Made by a program: the position numbers and the translations under genes
Shown: one piece after another, positions 1-12,976 of the stretch
How positions within the stretch are numbered: position 1 is the stretch's first letter
Layout of the letters: each line of letters starts with the position of its first letter
Notes under the pieces: model-generated
Seen by the model: only the letters and a program-made list of their open reading frames with translations
Told to the model about the DNA's origin: nothing
The model's database searches: none
NCBI GenBank assembly: GCA_004026145.2
Contig: CP034976.1
Span: forward strand, 14,306,171 to 14,370,170
DNA length: 64,000 nt
Reading direction: 5' to 3'
Source: Takifugu bimaculatus
Taxonomy: Eukaryota; Chordata; Actinopteri; Tetraodontiformes; Tetraodontidae

Positions 1-166
1 AGTCGACGCAAACGTGCACACACACACACGCACACACACACACACGTACACACACGCACACACACATACTCTCAAAGCATCAAATCATCAGCGATGATTT
101 GGCTCATGCCGATGATTGTTGCCACACACAGACACACAGAGTCCATGTTTGGTCAGCATGGCTAAC

Positions 167-3100
167 CTTGTCCTCGCAGAGACAGCCCAGGTCTTCGGGT
201 CCTGAAAGACCAAGACCCGAGGGCAGAGGTCTGGACACCTCTTCTGGCATGGCGGGCCTGTAGGGCGGCGCTCTCAGCAGGTGGTTCAGGCTGCCGTGGG
301 TTCCGTTATTAGGTGCAGGTTTAAGGCCCAGAAGGTCTGAGAGGACAAGGGAACATTGGTGGAATCCAGCGTGACAGATGATTAAAAGTTCTCAAAATAA
401 AAACATTCCTTACCGCACATGATGTTATACAGCTCGATGTTTTCAAAAGCTGGGACTTTGGTCTTGAATTTAAATGCGGGTCCGTAGCCCAAAAAAATAG
501 TCTGGAAATATAGAATAAGTTCAACATAATCATCGTCGTCGTCACTGCTGTTCAGCCACGTGAGGATGTTCTCTTGGGTATGCTGGTAACCATGACTACC
601 TGCATGCTGGTTATTTTATTGTCGTATCCATGGTCGCCGGAGAAGCCACAGTGTCTCTTCCCCTCTGGAACTTTCCTGCAATCGAAAGAATTGAAAATTG
701 CACATTAGACAAACATAAGAGGCGTCACCTCCGCTAACCCACACGACCCCATGTTAGCCCAACGGCAGCTCTGTGTCCATCTCCTCTTCTGAAGGCCTTC
801 GGCACAGAGTGGGAGGTTACACGTGTGTCCATTCCACAAACAAATGGGGAAGCGTGTGTTTAGCTAGAGTTAGCGACTAGCTTAGCAATGTTCCTGCTTC
901 CTGTTCGATAGAAACTTCAAAGTCCTCTCTGTGCAGGTGTTTGTTAGCTACGAGGCTCCTCCCTCTATTGTCGAGGGCTCCTCCCATTCTGGTCAGGTTT
1001 AGATGGGCGGAGCTACAGTTACATAGGCTACACAATTTTTTACTAACTTCTGCTGAAAATTGTAAAATATTTGTACACGTTTAAATTATAGTGACTAGCA
1101 CATCAAAGGCTCATCAGCCGTGGTCACCAGCGCGTCGTGGTCGTTTCTTCCACGCCTGTGTGGCTCAGAGCGGCGCTGCATGTGTTAATGTGTTGACAGG
1201 AGCACATGTTAACGTGAAATGTGGTTTTAAGCAAAGCAAGATGTGCAAAAGAGCCACGTTGTTGTGTGGCCCCCGACGCCAGGCAGACCCTGGAGGCAGC
1301 AGCCATAACAAAAACCACATAAATAATTTTAGCCTCTTCACATTCTTGCACTTGGCTTTAATTTCTTCGCATGAGTTCATATGGATCACATGTTCATATA
1401 CTCAGAGAGAGAAAAGGTCCAAATGTTTTCCCAACTAGGAAAAGTAAACAGAATTCTTCTCCCACGACTCAAAATTCAATCAAAACATCAAAAATCACTA
1501 AAACAACCGTTAAAAAGTCATATCACTGTCAGAAATCAAATATTTAAAATTATAAGAGGAAAAATTATTATTTTAAGGTGAATTATAATTCAAAATTCCC
1601 CCAAACAACCCAAAAGAAAACAGGAAGTAGAAACATTGTAGCATGTAGTATAATATAAATGTACTACAAGTAATGAGTACTAAGATACGACTAATACTAC
1701 TGATAATGGGAACAACAATAAACATGGTCCATACCTTGCAATGTGCCACTTCCTCTCCACCAGCAGGTGGATATCCTCTATCCGTCTATTGTTAGCGTAA
1801 TGCAGTCTTTTGGGCAGATGCTGCTTCAAGTAAGGCTTAAAGTGCTGGTCTGACTTCTTACACTGGAACAAAGAACAAAGCTCATGGGGGGTTTATCTTA
1901 CAGACCATTAACAGAACTCTAGCTGTTGCTCAATACTTACGGTCAGATTTGCAATTACGGCCTTCGGATCATCTGAAAACCAAGGTGAGATCATAAATAT
2001 TGTTAACGATGTACAGAGATGACGGAAATTATAGTATGAAATCAAATAACCGTGGACCGTATAGCCTATAATGAGCCTAACATGCTAATCTTAGTCTTGT
2101 TGTTAGATACATTATTTATGTCAACATTGACGTGGGTCCCCCTCTGTTGGTGCTAGCATGCTGTAGCAGCACATTTGTACGCTGGCCTTTCAGCGGGCCG
2201 GTGACACTATTGCTCTCTCACATTTCAGGTTGTTGGGGTATCTGGAGCGTATCCTCCCCATGGCCCCCGGGACGAGGATGATGTCGTCGACGTTCATGTA
2301 GTTGCTGAGGAACTCGGTGCGCTCACACTGCGCCTCCTCCATTCCTTCAAAAGGGAACATCAAACTAAGACGGTGAATTTGGCCACGTGTATGTGTGCAT
2401 GCATGTGTGTGCACGCGCACCCTACCGTGATCCCCCACCAGGATGATGTTGACACAGCGGTGCAGCTTCATCTGTTTAAGTCCATCCATCAGCTGACCGA
2501 CGACTCGGTCGATCAGCCTCAGAGGGTTGTTCAGCTGAAACACACGCGACACGAAGGTCAATGACGTGCACAGCAAGTGTGCACACGCACACAGGAGGGT
2601 CGGGCACTCACGTCTGTGCTCATGGGGCCCATTTTGTGTCCGTACGTGTCCGGTTGTTCGGAGTGCATGGCATAAACATACGGCCTGAGAGAAGAAGACG
2701 TTGGCACTTTAGCTGATTACCACGATCGAGGAAACAATTGCGATTTGACTCATTAATTGTCTGACCTCTCTCCATCGGGGAGGTGGAGCCACTGCAGCAT
2801 GGTGAGGATCCGCCGCTCCAGTGGGATGCCGCTAAAACACACAGGTGTGAGAAGAAAGGTGGTTCCTTCAACTGGAGGTGATTAGCTTTGCAATCAGTGG
2901 TAGAACGAGGAAGAAAACATAGTGGGCCGAGGACAGAGCCCTGTGGAACTGATCGGAGACTGAGTGGAAAGCACTTTGACTGGTTCAAGCCTATGAATGC
3001 TGAAAAAAAGCTGCGTGTGCAGCGATGAGGCCACCAACCATGCTGGTTGTCAGACAGCCCACAGCTGTCAGACATCAAGCCCAGGAACAGAGCCTGGAAC

Positions 3101-5201
3101 GGGGCTTCGGGGTAGGAGGGAGGTGTGGCTATACTGCGCTAATGCTCAACAGGCTCCTCTCTGCATGACGCTCTGAGCAAACGTTCTACTACCTTGTTCT
3201 CTGCTTGCGGTTGGTTGGGGGGGCGGGGCTTCCGGAGAGAGATTCTAACCCTAAATAAAATCCCTCTCAGAATCATCGCCAAACCATCATGCACACATTC
3301 CCATCTCACACATCTGTCTGACTGCCAAGACCAATAAGGGCACTGGAACCCAAACTCTGGCCCCTGTGGTTCTCCTGAGTGGTACCATTGCATCCCGGGG
3401 CCACGGAGGAATCCTACATAGGGTAAACAAGCCCATTTGCACAAATTGCTGTAAAAACAGCCAAACTCAGTCCCTCCGCAGGCCCGTCAAAGCCCGCTCT
3501 GTGCCCATAGATGTGGGCGTCTCTGTGTCCTTGGCGGCGGCCAAGGTCCAGCAACTTCCAACGCTAAATAGTTTAGCCCCCCCAAAAAGATAAGGACAAT
3601 GCGTCTGCAGGGGTCATTAAGGACCATCACCAGCGAGGCTGCTTACGGATTCTGGGACAGATTAGTCGGTGGATGTGGAACAGAAACCATGTGGATTCCA
3701 ACAGGTCGGAGTGGCGCCTGCTGTGGCGATTTATGACTTATATAATCCAGTTTTAATATGTGCAATACAAGTAGTGAAGGGTTTGATCTTACACAGGCCA
3801 GAAGAAGGTGGCGGCTTTCACTCCCTGCTTCTGTGCCGTGATCCAGATCTGCGACACAAACGGTTGGATGTGGTTAATTCATCCGCGTCGTCATCAGTGA
3901 AGCTTATGGAGTCCACTTACTGGCTGCCCCCCCCACCAGCGGTGGTTGAGCTTCTCGCGGCTTCTCAAGGTGAAAGTGGCATCAAACACTGGGTCGTACA
4001 TGGAATTTCCCACAATTCCGTGAGACTCGGGATAGAGACCCTATGAGAGATTCAAGAACTGAAGCCTTTCGTTTATATTGACAAACACTCTTCCCTCCTC
4101 TCTCGAGCTTTTATACTGAATTAGCAGGGCAGGTTTGATGCTAACAAACATCAGCATGTGGACACCAGCATGATCTCTGAAGGTCTGCAGGTGTGGAGAA
4201 GATGAGGGCTCCCTACCGTAGCCAGTGAGTAAAGGTTGGGGAACGTTTTTGTGGGGTACACAGGTCTCATGTAGGGAGAGTGAGTTCCACAAGTTCCTGG
4301 AAGAGGAAGGAAAAAGCCAAGAAGGTCAGAACAATGTCAACAAACATCTACACGGACCTGCCACCGACACCTTACTCAGTTTCTCAATGTTGGGGATGAC
4401 CGTGTTCCCTCTTTTCACGTAAGAGGCTCTAAATCCGTCCACTGACAGGATGATGAGTGGGGGGCGCACGAACCTGTGAAAACACGGGACGGAGGAGCTA
4501 CTTTACCGGCCTATTAAAAACTGACTTTACGTTTGTACTGTTCGGCTGACCCGGCAGGACATTCGGCCATCTTGATATCTGCGCACTCGTCCTGCAGCCA
4601 CGAGGAGTCTCCTGAAAAGACGAAGATGGCAGAATCGCGTAAGAATGGCGCCTAGATCAGCTGAAAGGTTAACAAAAAAACAATCGGGGGGGGGGGCTTA
4701 TTCTCTGCGGTCAGCCACCAGGGGGCAGACACAACCATGATCCAACTAGAATTCAATTACTGTACGATGCTACTATTTAGCATCTAAGCTAAGGGCAACA
4801 TTTATGACTGTTCCATCCTTTCTGGTTGTTGCTATGTTACTGGCCAACCACAGCGTAGCCCCGATGTGTCCCATAATCTGACTGTCCAACATTTGAGGGG
4901 ACAGACCTTTACACAGAGTCCTGTAGTTGGTACAACAGTCTCCTCGGGCCAGGCAGTCTTCAGAGCAGGAGCAGGCGTTGTGCTCGTTCCTCGTCTCCCC
5001 GCAGCGATCTTTACTGCACTCATACCCCCCCTCTGCGAACACACAAGGAGATTCAGCTCAGAACAGAAAAGAAGGATCTCCAGCGGAACCACCCGGATCT
5101 TTGGCAGCTGGTTCATTAAAGTTCACGTAACAAACATCCACAACTTTTCATGACAGTGGAGGCAAGAAACTGGATTTTATCATCAGTTTCAGACTCATTG
5201 T

Positions 5202-5261
<60 letters not shown>

Positions 5262-8200
5262 TGTGTGTGTTGGGGTGGAGGGGGGAAGGGAGGGTACCAG
5301 TAAGGCGGCGGTAGGCCAGAACCACCAGACTAAGAGAGAGAACATAAAAGCTGGACCACCAACACTGGAAACAGCAGGAGAAGATGTTGTCAAGCCGAAG
5401 GAGAAAGAGAAGACAAACAGGTAAACTCCTGTTGCTGTGGTTCTGGCCCCTCGGCGCCGTTGTGTTTCTGCTGCCCGGGAGTGAGCCAGTACCTGTTCGG
5501 AGGCAGAGCTGGTCAAAGTCGGAGCAGCAGCTGTTGTAGGTCTTGCACAGGTTGTCGCAGCGACAGTTCGGAGGTTCCAGCTCCACCAGCTCGAAACATC
5601 GGTTCCTGCAGGACCCCGAGGTCGGAGAGTACTGGGATGCAGAGCGATCTGAGGGTTCAATAAAAACTGGTCAAAAAAACTAGGATTATCTTTCCAGGAT
5701 CAGTTGGTTTACAGTTAATTATTGTTTTTCCACTACAACAGCAAAGTTACAAGTGATGATTGACAGCTGAGACACGTCATGTGACCTGGAAGTCAATTTT
5801 GCATCCTCACTTCCTGTTTGCTGCTAACCAAGAGGGCAGCACTGCTATTGCCACCTGTACTCCTGTAAAATGATCTTTATTTACAAACTATGACTAAAAC
5901 AACTGCTCCCTACAGGATGGGAGGGGAACTACACACGCTCGAAAAAACACAACACAACAGAATATTCGGTGTCAGATAATCCAATTTACCCAGCACAGAT
6001 AACGCTGTTGCCGTTGGCGATACATGATCCTGTGTGTGATGTGAATAGCTGCTGCCCTAAAGCTTCTCACAACACAGAAAACTTTTGGGATTAGCAGGGA
6101 TTACATGTGGGCGGAATAATCCAGTAAATACACAATGTCCAGAAAAACCCCCAAAAGGCTGACTCGTCATTCGTGAGTCTGTAAAAGGAAATTAAAAGTA
6201 TCAACCTGGACTGAGCCGCTGTCATTAATACTATACAAATACGCCACGCCGCATACTTCAGGTTGGCAGATTTTTAGACCCATTGGAGAGGACTCTAAAC
6301 CCCCCCTGCTGTAATTCTACCTCACTGTGGGGACCCTCGAGTTCCTGCAGCACAATGACGCTCTTGTTCAGCGAGGAGCCGAAGGACGGTGGCTCGGTTT
6401 GGGTCGCAGGGCTGTTTGAGAAGCTGCAGCCCAGCTGAAGAGCTCCTGGACATGTGACAGGGAACGTTACCAACAACACGTCGCCTGTTCTCCATCTGGT
6501 GACAAAACAGTTTCTTTTTTCCATCTCTTCTGTCCAACTTCCTGCATTTTCAGGTGCAAATTCAGTTTATTCAGCTGCTCAAAAAAATAGATTGCAGAGT
6601 GCAGCAGATCTTCCAGGTGAATCGTGACCTGCAGACCTCAGTGTCCGCTGTCCCCGAGCCACCTCCCAGCGAGCAGACGGGTTTCCCACCATGCCCGACC
6701 AAACAAGTGCAGTGCAGGGTTTGGAGTTTAGAACAAACCTTGATCTAAGTTCCCCACAGAGTCCTCAAAGCAGAGACAGAAACGCGCTCTCACTCCTCCA
6801 CCTTGGTCCACCCAACCATCACTAAAGACCCAGACCTGGAGATCTAAACCTGAACAATGAAGGGGGGGACAACTGTGTCCCCGGGAGGAGTTTGGACCAT
6901 GGTGCACAGCTGTAGGCCGGGCCCACCCACGCTTGGCAGGGATCTGTTGACACGGCTCCAAAACATGCTCCACGTGGACCCCAGCAAACACCGTCCTGCA
7001 CTTGAATGTGTGTGTTCTTTGTGTGCTGAGCACAGACGGGTCTGAGGATCCTTGGGATCGGCTAAATACACCGTTGTTTTTACTGCACAGAACCACATAA
7101 CCTGAGCAGTGTGGTGATGTCACCCTGCGGCCCGTTTACAACTCCAAAAAGCAACAAATTAACTGTCCAAATAGGAACATTACGCCCTCATTTAGCACCC
7201 ATTGCTCACATGTTTCAAGAGGTTGGAGGAAAAATGGCAAACGGCTCAAAGGATGAGGAGCTAAAAGAGGAAAGTGAGGATTTGCTGATAGTTGCTAGCA
7301 TCACTGATGGTGAGGGGGACCCATACATTAAGTTGACTTGGTGGAATCTTGTGTCATCACACTTTTCTTGCAGGAGAAGGTCAAAAGTCATCATCAGACG
7401 GGCTACATCAGACAGGTGCACTCACAGTCTGTCCTGGCCGACGTTCCGTCCTCCCCTGCCCGTCTGGCTGCGGTCGTAAACGAATCCAGAGGTCACCTCA
7501 GCGCCGCACAGGACAGATAGGATCCACACAAGCTGGGATGAGAACATGTCAGAGAAGCTGTTCAATATATAAATCCTGGTGGCTCATCTTCACCTTCATA
7601 TAGCAAGTTAGTATTTAAGATCAAGTTCTAGAAAAGGCCAATTACTTCTATGGGAGCCATCGTAGTTCCCCGACACTGTGAGGACGCAATTTGATTCTTG
7701 CAATTAGTGTTATTACCACCAGATGTCGCCAAATCATTCACAGTGGACCTCTGACCCAAATTTGCCAATCATAGCCGAGATGGCTAACGTGATAACAAAC
7801 TGCTCCGGAACTACCATCTGGATTCAGGTCCAAAACACGACCCAAATATGAACTCACCCATCGGTTTTAGCTGTTTAGCTGTTTTTCAAACAAACAAACA
7901 AGCTGTGTTTTTAACATTTCCACAGGGATTAAATCTACTTTTGGGAGCATTTTATCCAGCAGAATTTTCCCGACGTCTACATTTTCTCCCCTGCCAACCC
8001 AGATGTCGTGTTCACTTTAACCTGAATGACGACCACACGCGTTCGCAAGACAATCGTTTCTCCGCCTCCAACCTTTCCAAACCATTTGGTCCTCCGAAGT
8101 TCCCGCACATGCAAAATGCAAACGAGCACGCATACTGTTCTGCAAATGTTCAGCAGGATGGAAGGAGCGAAACGCCATGAAACAACTTAAAAAAAGTTAC

Positions 8201-8299
8201 CCAAACAAAAGGCGGTTCGTGCGTAATTTCGTGCGTAATTACGCAGCGGAAAGAAGCGCAAAATAAACGCCGCACTCTTACCAGTTTGTGCAGCAGCAT
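167..8299 (-). CDS. enpp2: Autotaxin, ectonucleotide pyrophosphatase/phosphodiesterase 2 (partial; 3' exons beyond window start)
   Basis: Secreted lysophospholipase D that makes lysophosphatidic acid from lysophosphatidylcholine. Eighteen exons (descending): 8282-8299, 7426-7532, 5493-5648, 4907-5032, 4551-4611, 4376-4473, 4217-4296, 3921-4040, 3793-3848, 2766-2831, 2612-2684, 2426-2534, 2222-2344, 1941-1972, 1735-1862, 600-675, 414-501, 167-336. About 560 residues are visible of a protein usually near 860. Order: start MLLHKL and a hydrophobic signal (LVWILSVLCGAEV), two Cys-rich somatomedin-B domains (second with LARGDCC, an RGD), then the phosphodiesterase domain. Metal and catalytic residues are all seen: SVDG Asp, PTKTFPN nucleophile Thr, SEQPDTYGH Asp and His, GDHG Asp-His, GTHGSLNH His. 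The insert HLPKRLHYANNRRIEDIHLL matches autotaxin. The signal peptide instead of a membrane anchor argues for ENPP2 over ENPP1/3. Exon phases agree from exon 3 onward; exon 2 (107 nt) is one base off. The nuclease-like domain is outside the window. Confidence 0.96.
676..1734 (-). other. enpp2 intron (1.06 kb), no feature recognised
   Basis: This is the intron between the exons coding for RRIEDIHLLVERKWH and for CGFSGDHGYDNK. The sequence is AT-rich, and I see no exon, repeat family or RNA gene in it. Confidence 0.7.
2900..2970 (-). mobile_element. Degenerate LINE reverse-transcriptase fragment in an enpp2 intron
   Basis: On the minus strand the intron between the exons at 2766-2831 and 3793-3848 translates to RSVPQGSVLGPLCFL. 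The VPQGSVLGPLLF-type block is the signature of L2/CR1/Rex-like non-LTR reverse transcriptases (RT motif around the fingers-palm region). Reading continues only briefly on either side and no YxDD box is visible, so this is a small decayed relic inside the 0.96-kb intron. It has the same orientation as the host gene. Confidence 0.55.
5204..5271. repeat. (TG)n microsatellite
   Basis: About 34 TG units with one GG interruption, in the enpp2 intron between the two somatomedin-B exons. Confidence 0.95.
5649..7425 (-). other. enpp2 intron 2 (1.78 kb)
   Basis: Lies between the signal-peptide exon and the first somatomedin-B exon. No certain exon is seen. A possible cassette with acceptor near 6444 and donor near 6323 (minus strand, hydrophilic translation) was considered, but it does not repair the phase between the flanking exons. 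Confidence 0.5.
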
Positions 8300-8420
8300 G
8301 TTCCTCTCCGGACTGGGCGACGCTGTGCACGGTGGGTGAGAGAAAGTGCGTGATGCTGACTCCGAAACAGAGGGACCACCGGAGAGGAGGGGGAGGTGAC
8401 TGTGGCCGCGGACCGTTTTC

Positions 8421-8432
8421 TGATTGGTGGAT
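8421..8432 (-). promoter_or_regulatory. CCAAT box upstream of the enpp2 start
   Basis: Reading the minus strand, ACCAATCAGA lies about 125 bases upstream of the enpp2 initiator ATG at 8299. It is a good NF-Y type CCAAT match. No convincing TATA box is seen between it and the ATG, so start-site position is inference only. Confidence 0.3.
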
Positions 8433-8786
8433 TTAAGAATTTTCTGACGCGAGTGAAGTGATGAACGTTCCTGGTTCAATACCTGAAACTAAAATCTATG
8501 ATTCATCTACAGACAAGCACCAAATTCTCACTCTTCAAACTAAACAGAATGAAAACCTGTGAAACCATTTACCACTGCCACCACTATCGGTTTACCCCCT
8601 CCGTCCCAGTATAACCAGTGTTTTCTCGATTGATTTAAAACTTTCAGATGAAATATCACTAATTCTTTCTTTTCCTCTAACTGAAAACATCAATTTCAGT
8701 CGAGGCTCCAGAGTAAATTCAGCCTGAGTGATCAGTGTAGATCCAGTGTGAATAAAAAAGAAAATCTCTCTGAATACAAAAACATC

Positions 8787-8792
8787 TTTAAT
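8787..8792 (-). terminator. Possible taf2 polyadenylation signal (ATTAAA)
   Basis: ATTAAA on the minus strand, roughly 605 bases downstream of the taf2 stop at 9398-9400. No canonical AATAAA occurs on this strand between them. The assignment rests on position only. Confidence 0.3.
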
Positions 8793-9397
8793 CAATGTTG
8801 ACAAGAGCAGAAGCAGTAAAAAAAAGTTTTCCTCCAGTTTCCGTCTATAAAACTGTGGAATTCCTCTGGGAGGCGTCGCAATAACGACGGCGTCTCAGTC
8901 CAGACGGAATGGTTGAATCCTAAACGTCCAGTATCTCAGTATCCCCAGTGGTCTGAGGTCGGCCCAGACTAATTGCTGGTTCTCGCAGAGACAGCGTATT
9001 TAGCTGTGCCCCAGGACAGCTCAGACAACCCAGTTTCTAATTTCCACATCGGATCATGAAATCAATATTCAATATTATTGCTGATACCACAATCAAAACA
9101 GAGCTCCACAGACCACGACCCATTTATGGCCTGAGGAGAGTGAGGGTTGTTAGCACAAATGCTAACCATCATGGATTCACCCCGTTTTTATAGTCAAAAA
9201 CAGACAAAAATGCAACAGACAAAAACAAACAAATGGCGTATAAAGTTTTTCCACAGCAACAGAAAACAGAGTTTGTGCTTCTTGATTTCGCCGCCACGTT
9301 GTCTGAAGATATTGATGGTCATGGTTGCAGTTGGCCGCCAGGGGGCGATTGACCCGGGAGTACAGTGGAAACACCTGGAAGACTGGCGTCTCTGACA

Positions 9398-11149
9398 TCA
9401 GTCAGACAGAGATGGCGAGCGCAGCGACCTGCCGCTGGCTGGGCTGTTGCTGAAGGCGTGAGAGTTGTCCCTGTCCCGGTCCTTCTCCTTGTCCTTGCTT
9501 TCGTGCTTGTGCTTGTGTTTGTGCTTGTGTTTGTGTTTCTTCTTCTTCTTCTTGTGCTCGTGGTGGTGGTGATGGTGGTGGTGGCCGTGCTCGCCGCCGT
9601 GCTTGGACGACAAGGAGGCGCTCTCTTTGGAAAAGGCCGGGACCGGCGTGGCGGGCATGGACAGCATGGTCTGTTCCACAGACGGAGGCTCTTTGCCTGC
9701 CGAGAGGGAGGTGGGAGAGCGTGTTCAAAGCAAAGCGCGTGCGTTTTGTTACCATAGAGGTGGGCGGAGCTTCACCTGGCGTGGAGGGCCTCTCCAGCAG
9801 GTTGAGGTGATGGTGGATGAAGGCCTGGCTGTCGTGAACAGTGTCCATGTCGATGTCTTCCTCCTCCATCGCGTTGAACTACGACGAACGCAAAAACAAA
9901 GTGGCTAGTTAAGCATCAGTTCAATCAAACGGTGGTTGCCTGGCAACAAGCTCCCCCGCACCCGAATCTTGAAGCGCCCCGTTCTTGCGTCGTCATCTTG
10001 CTGCTGCAGGACTTGTCCTGGCTCTGGGGGTGAACCCAGCGGGGTCTCTGCCTTCCTCTTCAGCCCCTGGGGGGGCTGGCCCACCCCGCACACCCCCAAG
10101 GAAACAGGGTCTGGCTCTTCGTCCACCTGGAGAATACAAGCAGTTTCCTCAGTTATGTTCCCAGTGGGACCAGTTAGTGGACTTCACACCCAGGTCTGGA
10201 CCTCTGAGATCCAGGCAGGGTCACAGGTGAATCTGTTGTTGCTTTAGCCCCTCCCCCTCTTTACTGGCTAAAAAGTCATGTGACAGAGCGGAGTTACGTG
10301 AGAAGAAGTTCAAAGGGAAATCAAAGCCCCCCCCCCCAACTTCGCCAAATGACATCAGAGCACGCACGGCCGAGTAGCTCATCCCGACGCCGTGGATGCC
10401 GATACTGGCGGGGGTGTCCACGAGGGCGCCCGCTCCCATCTCGGGCTTGATGGTGGGATTTAGCACAGCTTTCTTCTCCTTCAGGTTGAGGACCAGGCCC
10501 AGTTCTGGCAGGGGCAGACAGGAAGGCCGGGTCAGGCCGAACATCACGTAGTAGAGGTTCACGGCGTCGCACCGCAGCCGCCAGTCGTGCGACGTACCTA
10601 AGAAAGGGACAGAGGAGGACGAGGAAACGGGACACACATATGGACCGTCTCGTTACAGAACTGCTCACTATTACACATTTTTACTGTTTCCAAATTGTCA
10701 AACAAAAACAGTGAATTTGGTCCTTAAATTGGCCCAATTTCACCAACGCTGCTCTTAAGGAGACGTAATTGACCAATAATCAGAGCAGATGTAACTAATT
10801 TAGAATCATCTCGACTGGCTGGGGCCTCGCGTCGAACGGCCATTTGGAATATTGATACACACATTTGCCTCCAGTTTGTGGTCAGGCTGCGTTTCAAACG
10901 CCGGCCGCGGCGAGCAGACGACCCCCGCGGAGACGTAACGTGAGACGGTGAGAAAAGCAAACAAACGCGGCGAGTACGGCGTCGTTACGACCCTGAGCAG
11001 CGACCTTCAGCCTGGGAAACATCATCCCACCTCCGTGTGTGTCAAACATGTGGGAGGGCTGCGGGTTACAGGGGAAGGGGGGGGAAACAACGCAGTGTTT
11101 AGGGTTAGCCTGCGTTGGACGGTCAGCACTTAAACTGACCCCCCCCCCC

Positions 11150-11189
<40 letters not shown>

Positions 11190-12943
11190 CACAGACACAC
11201 AATAAATAAAATCTGTGGCCCCCAAAGTCAAACTGGAATATGAACTGGTGTGGAAACAGCATAGCCTGAATTCAGGACGTATTTGAGTTGGCGCGTCGGC
11301 TGCAAGCCATCCGAGACCCCCCCCAGAAGAGAATTATAGAACGTGTAGGAGACAATATTAGTGGAGGCAGAAGACCAAAAACCTTCACCTTCGGCCACTG
11401 GTGACAGGAAGAACCGGCCTTGTGCAAAAACCAGGCAGAAAAAGTGAACATTTCATCTGAACCCACAGAACCACCGGGGGGGGGGGGGGGGGTCTTCACC
11501 GCCCATCAGAACCAACACAGAACTCTGAGGCTCCGCAGAGGTGCAACGTCACCAAACGTGCCATGAACTCAAAGATGAGAATCCAGGACTGAGAAAGAAG
11601 CCGTCGGCGCCACACAAGCGCAGCATCACTCATCTGAAAACACGCTCGCAGAACAAAGTCTGACCGTTGCTCCTTTAAAGTCCAAAAGCCCCGAACGGAG
11701 GATTAGAACCAGTCAGTAACAACCCGGGCCTGACAGAAGTCTGTCCAAGCAAACACATGTGGGGGCAGGAACTCATTTCTGCTTAAAGACGGAGCTTAAG
11801 CAGACATCTGTTCGATTGATCACAGGACAGAGACGAATGGGCCCGAACGCACGCCGCCGCAGTTCCTCACATGTTCAAATCAATGAGGGATGTGCAGCAA
11901 CGCCGGAGGAATGGCGACAAACCGGCGGAACGCTGCGTCCTGCCTCCACGCCATGGTAGAAACTCACCTCGGAGGAACCCCGAGCAGAACCGCACGGCCG
12001 TTCCAGGCTAAAACAAGCTAACGATGCTAACAAAATGATGTGTTGAGCTTCCCTGTATGTGGAAAACACCCCGAGTGCTTCCTGACGGGGAAGCGTTTGG
12101 CTTCGAGTTTGTGTCACATTGAGACCAGATAAAACCAGATGAGACACGTTAGCACAGCAATAAACCCTACACACGGCATGTGGGGGGGGGGGACCATGTT
12201 CCAGCTCTGCCTACAGTCGCATTCATGTTTCTGCTCCACAGGAATAAACTTTCAAACCTGAGCCGAAGGAAAAACATGCTGTGCTTTCTTTAGTAATGGA
12301 CGCTCTGTCCAGCGCTGCTCCAACGTGCCATAAATGAACCCTCAGCAGCGTTTTCCCTGAGACTTGTGGTCAGGTCAGTTTGCCGTGGTCGGAGTTTTCA
12401 GGGGGGAGAAGAGGAGAAACCGAGCTGTAATTTGTTCTTGAGTGAAGAAACCAAAGAGCAGCCGGCCAAAACCCACCGATCATCCGATTATGGATCCAGC
12501 ATTCAGCTAAAAGATGTCCCCAAACTGGTGGTGAAAGGCTTCAACATCGCAAAAAAGGTGACAAAGCCCCATCAAAAATGTCTCAGCTGACATTTTATGA
12601 ACCTCTCCGAGTGTGGGTCGCAACTATTCGGAATATTTGACAGGTTCTTTCACCAAAAAAACTCAATTTTAAAGTTCTTTCTGTGGCTCCGAGGCCTCTT
12701 TTACACCGACGTGGCGACGTTGAGTCAAATGTAAACAGAGAAGATTGAAAAAACCCCACAACCACATATGAGAGCTGGAGACCACATGTTGAACCTGAGG
12801 AAAGTCATTGTTTCGGAAAATTACAGCCTTTGATGCAACAGAAATGTTGGGAATTCAATTAAAAATGGGTCACCGGGCTGAGCAGAACATTCTGATCACT
12901 TAGTCCCAACACACTAAAAATTGTGTAGGAAAAGGGAGAATCC

Positions 12944-12976
<33 letters not shown>

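Larger units (their letters stand above)
8300..9397. other. Intergenic region between taf2 3' end and enpp2 5' end
   Basis: About 1.1 kb. It should contain the taf2 3'UTR at the high-coordinate side and the enpp2 5'UTR and promoter at the low side. A minus-strand ATTAAA poly(A)-signal variant lies at 8787-8792, about 0.6 kb after the taf2 stop. No other gene is seen. Confidence 0.6.

Noticed and set aside
6323..6444. Possible extra enpp2 exon between the signal-peptide exon and the first somatomedin-B exon
   Set aside because: Either donor choice leaves a stop or the wrong phase, and the peptide does not resemble autotaxin.
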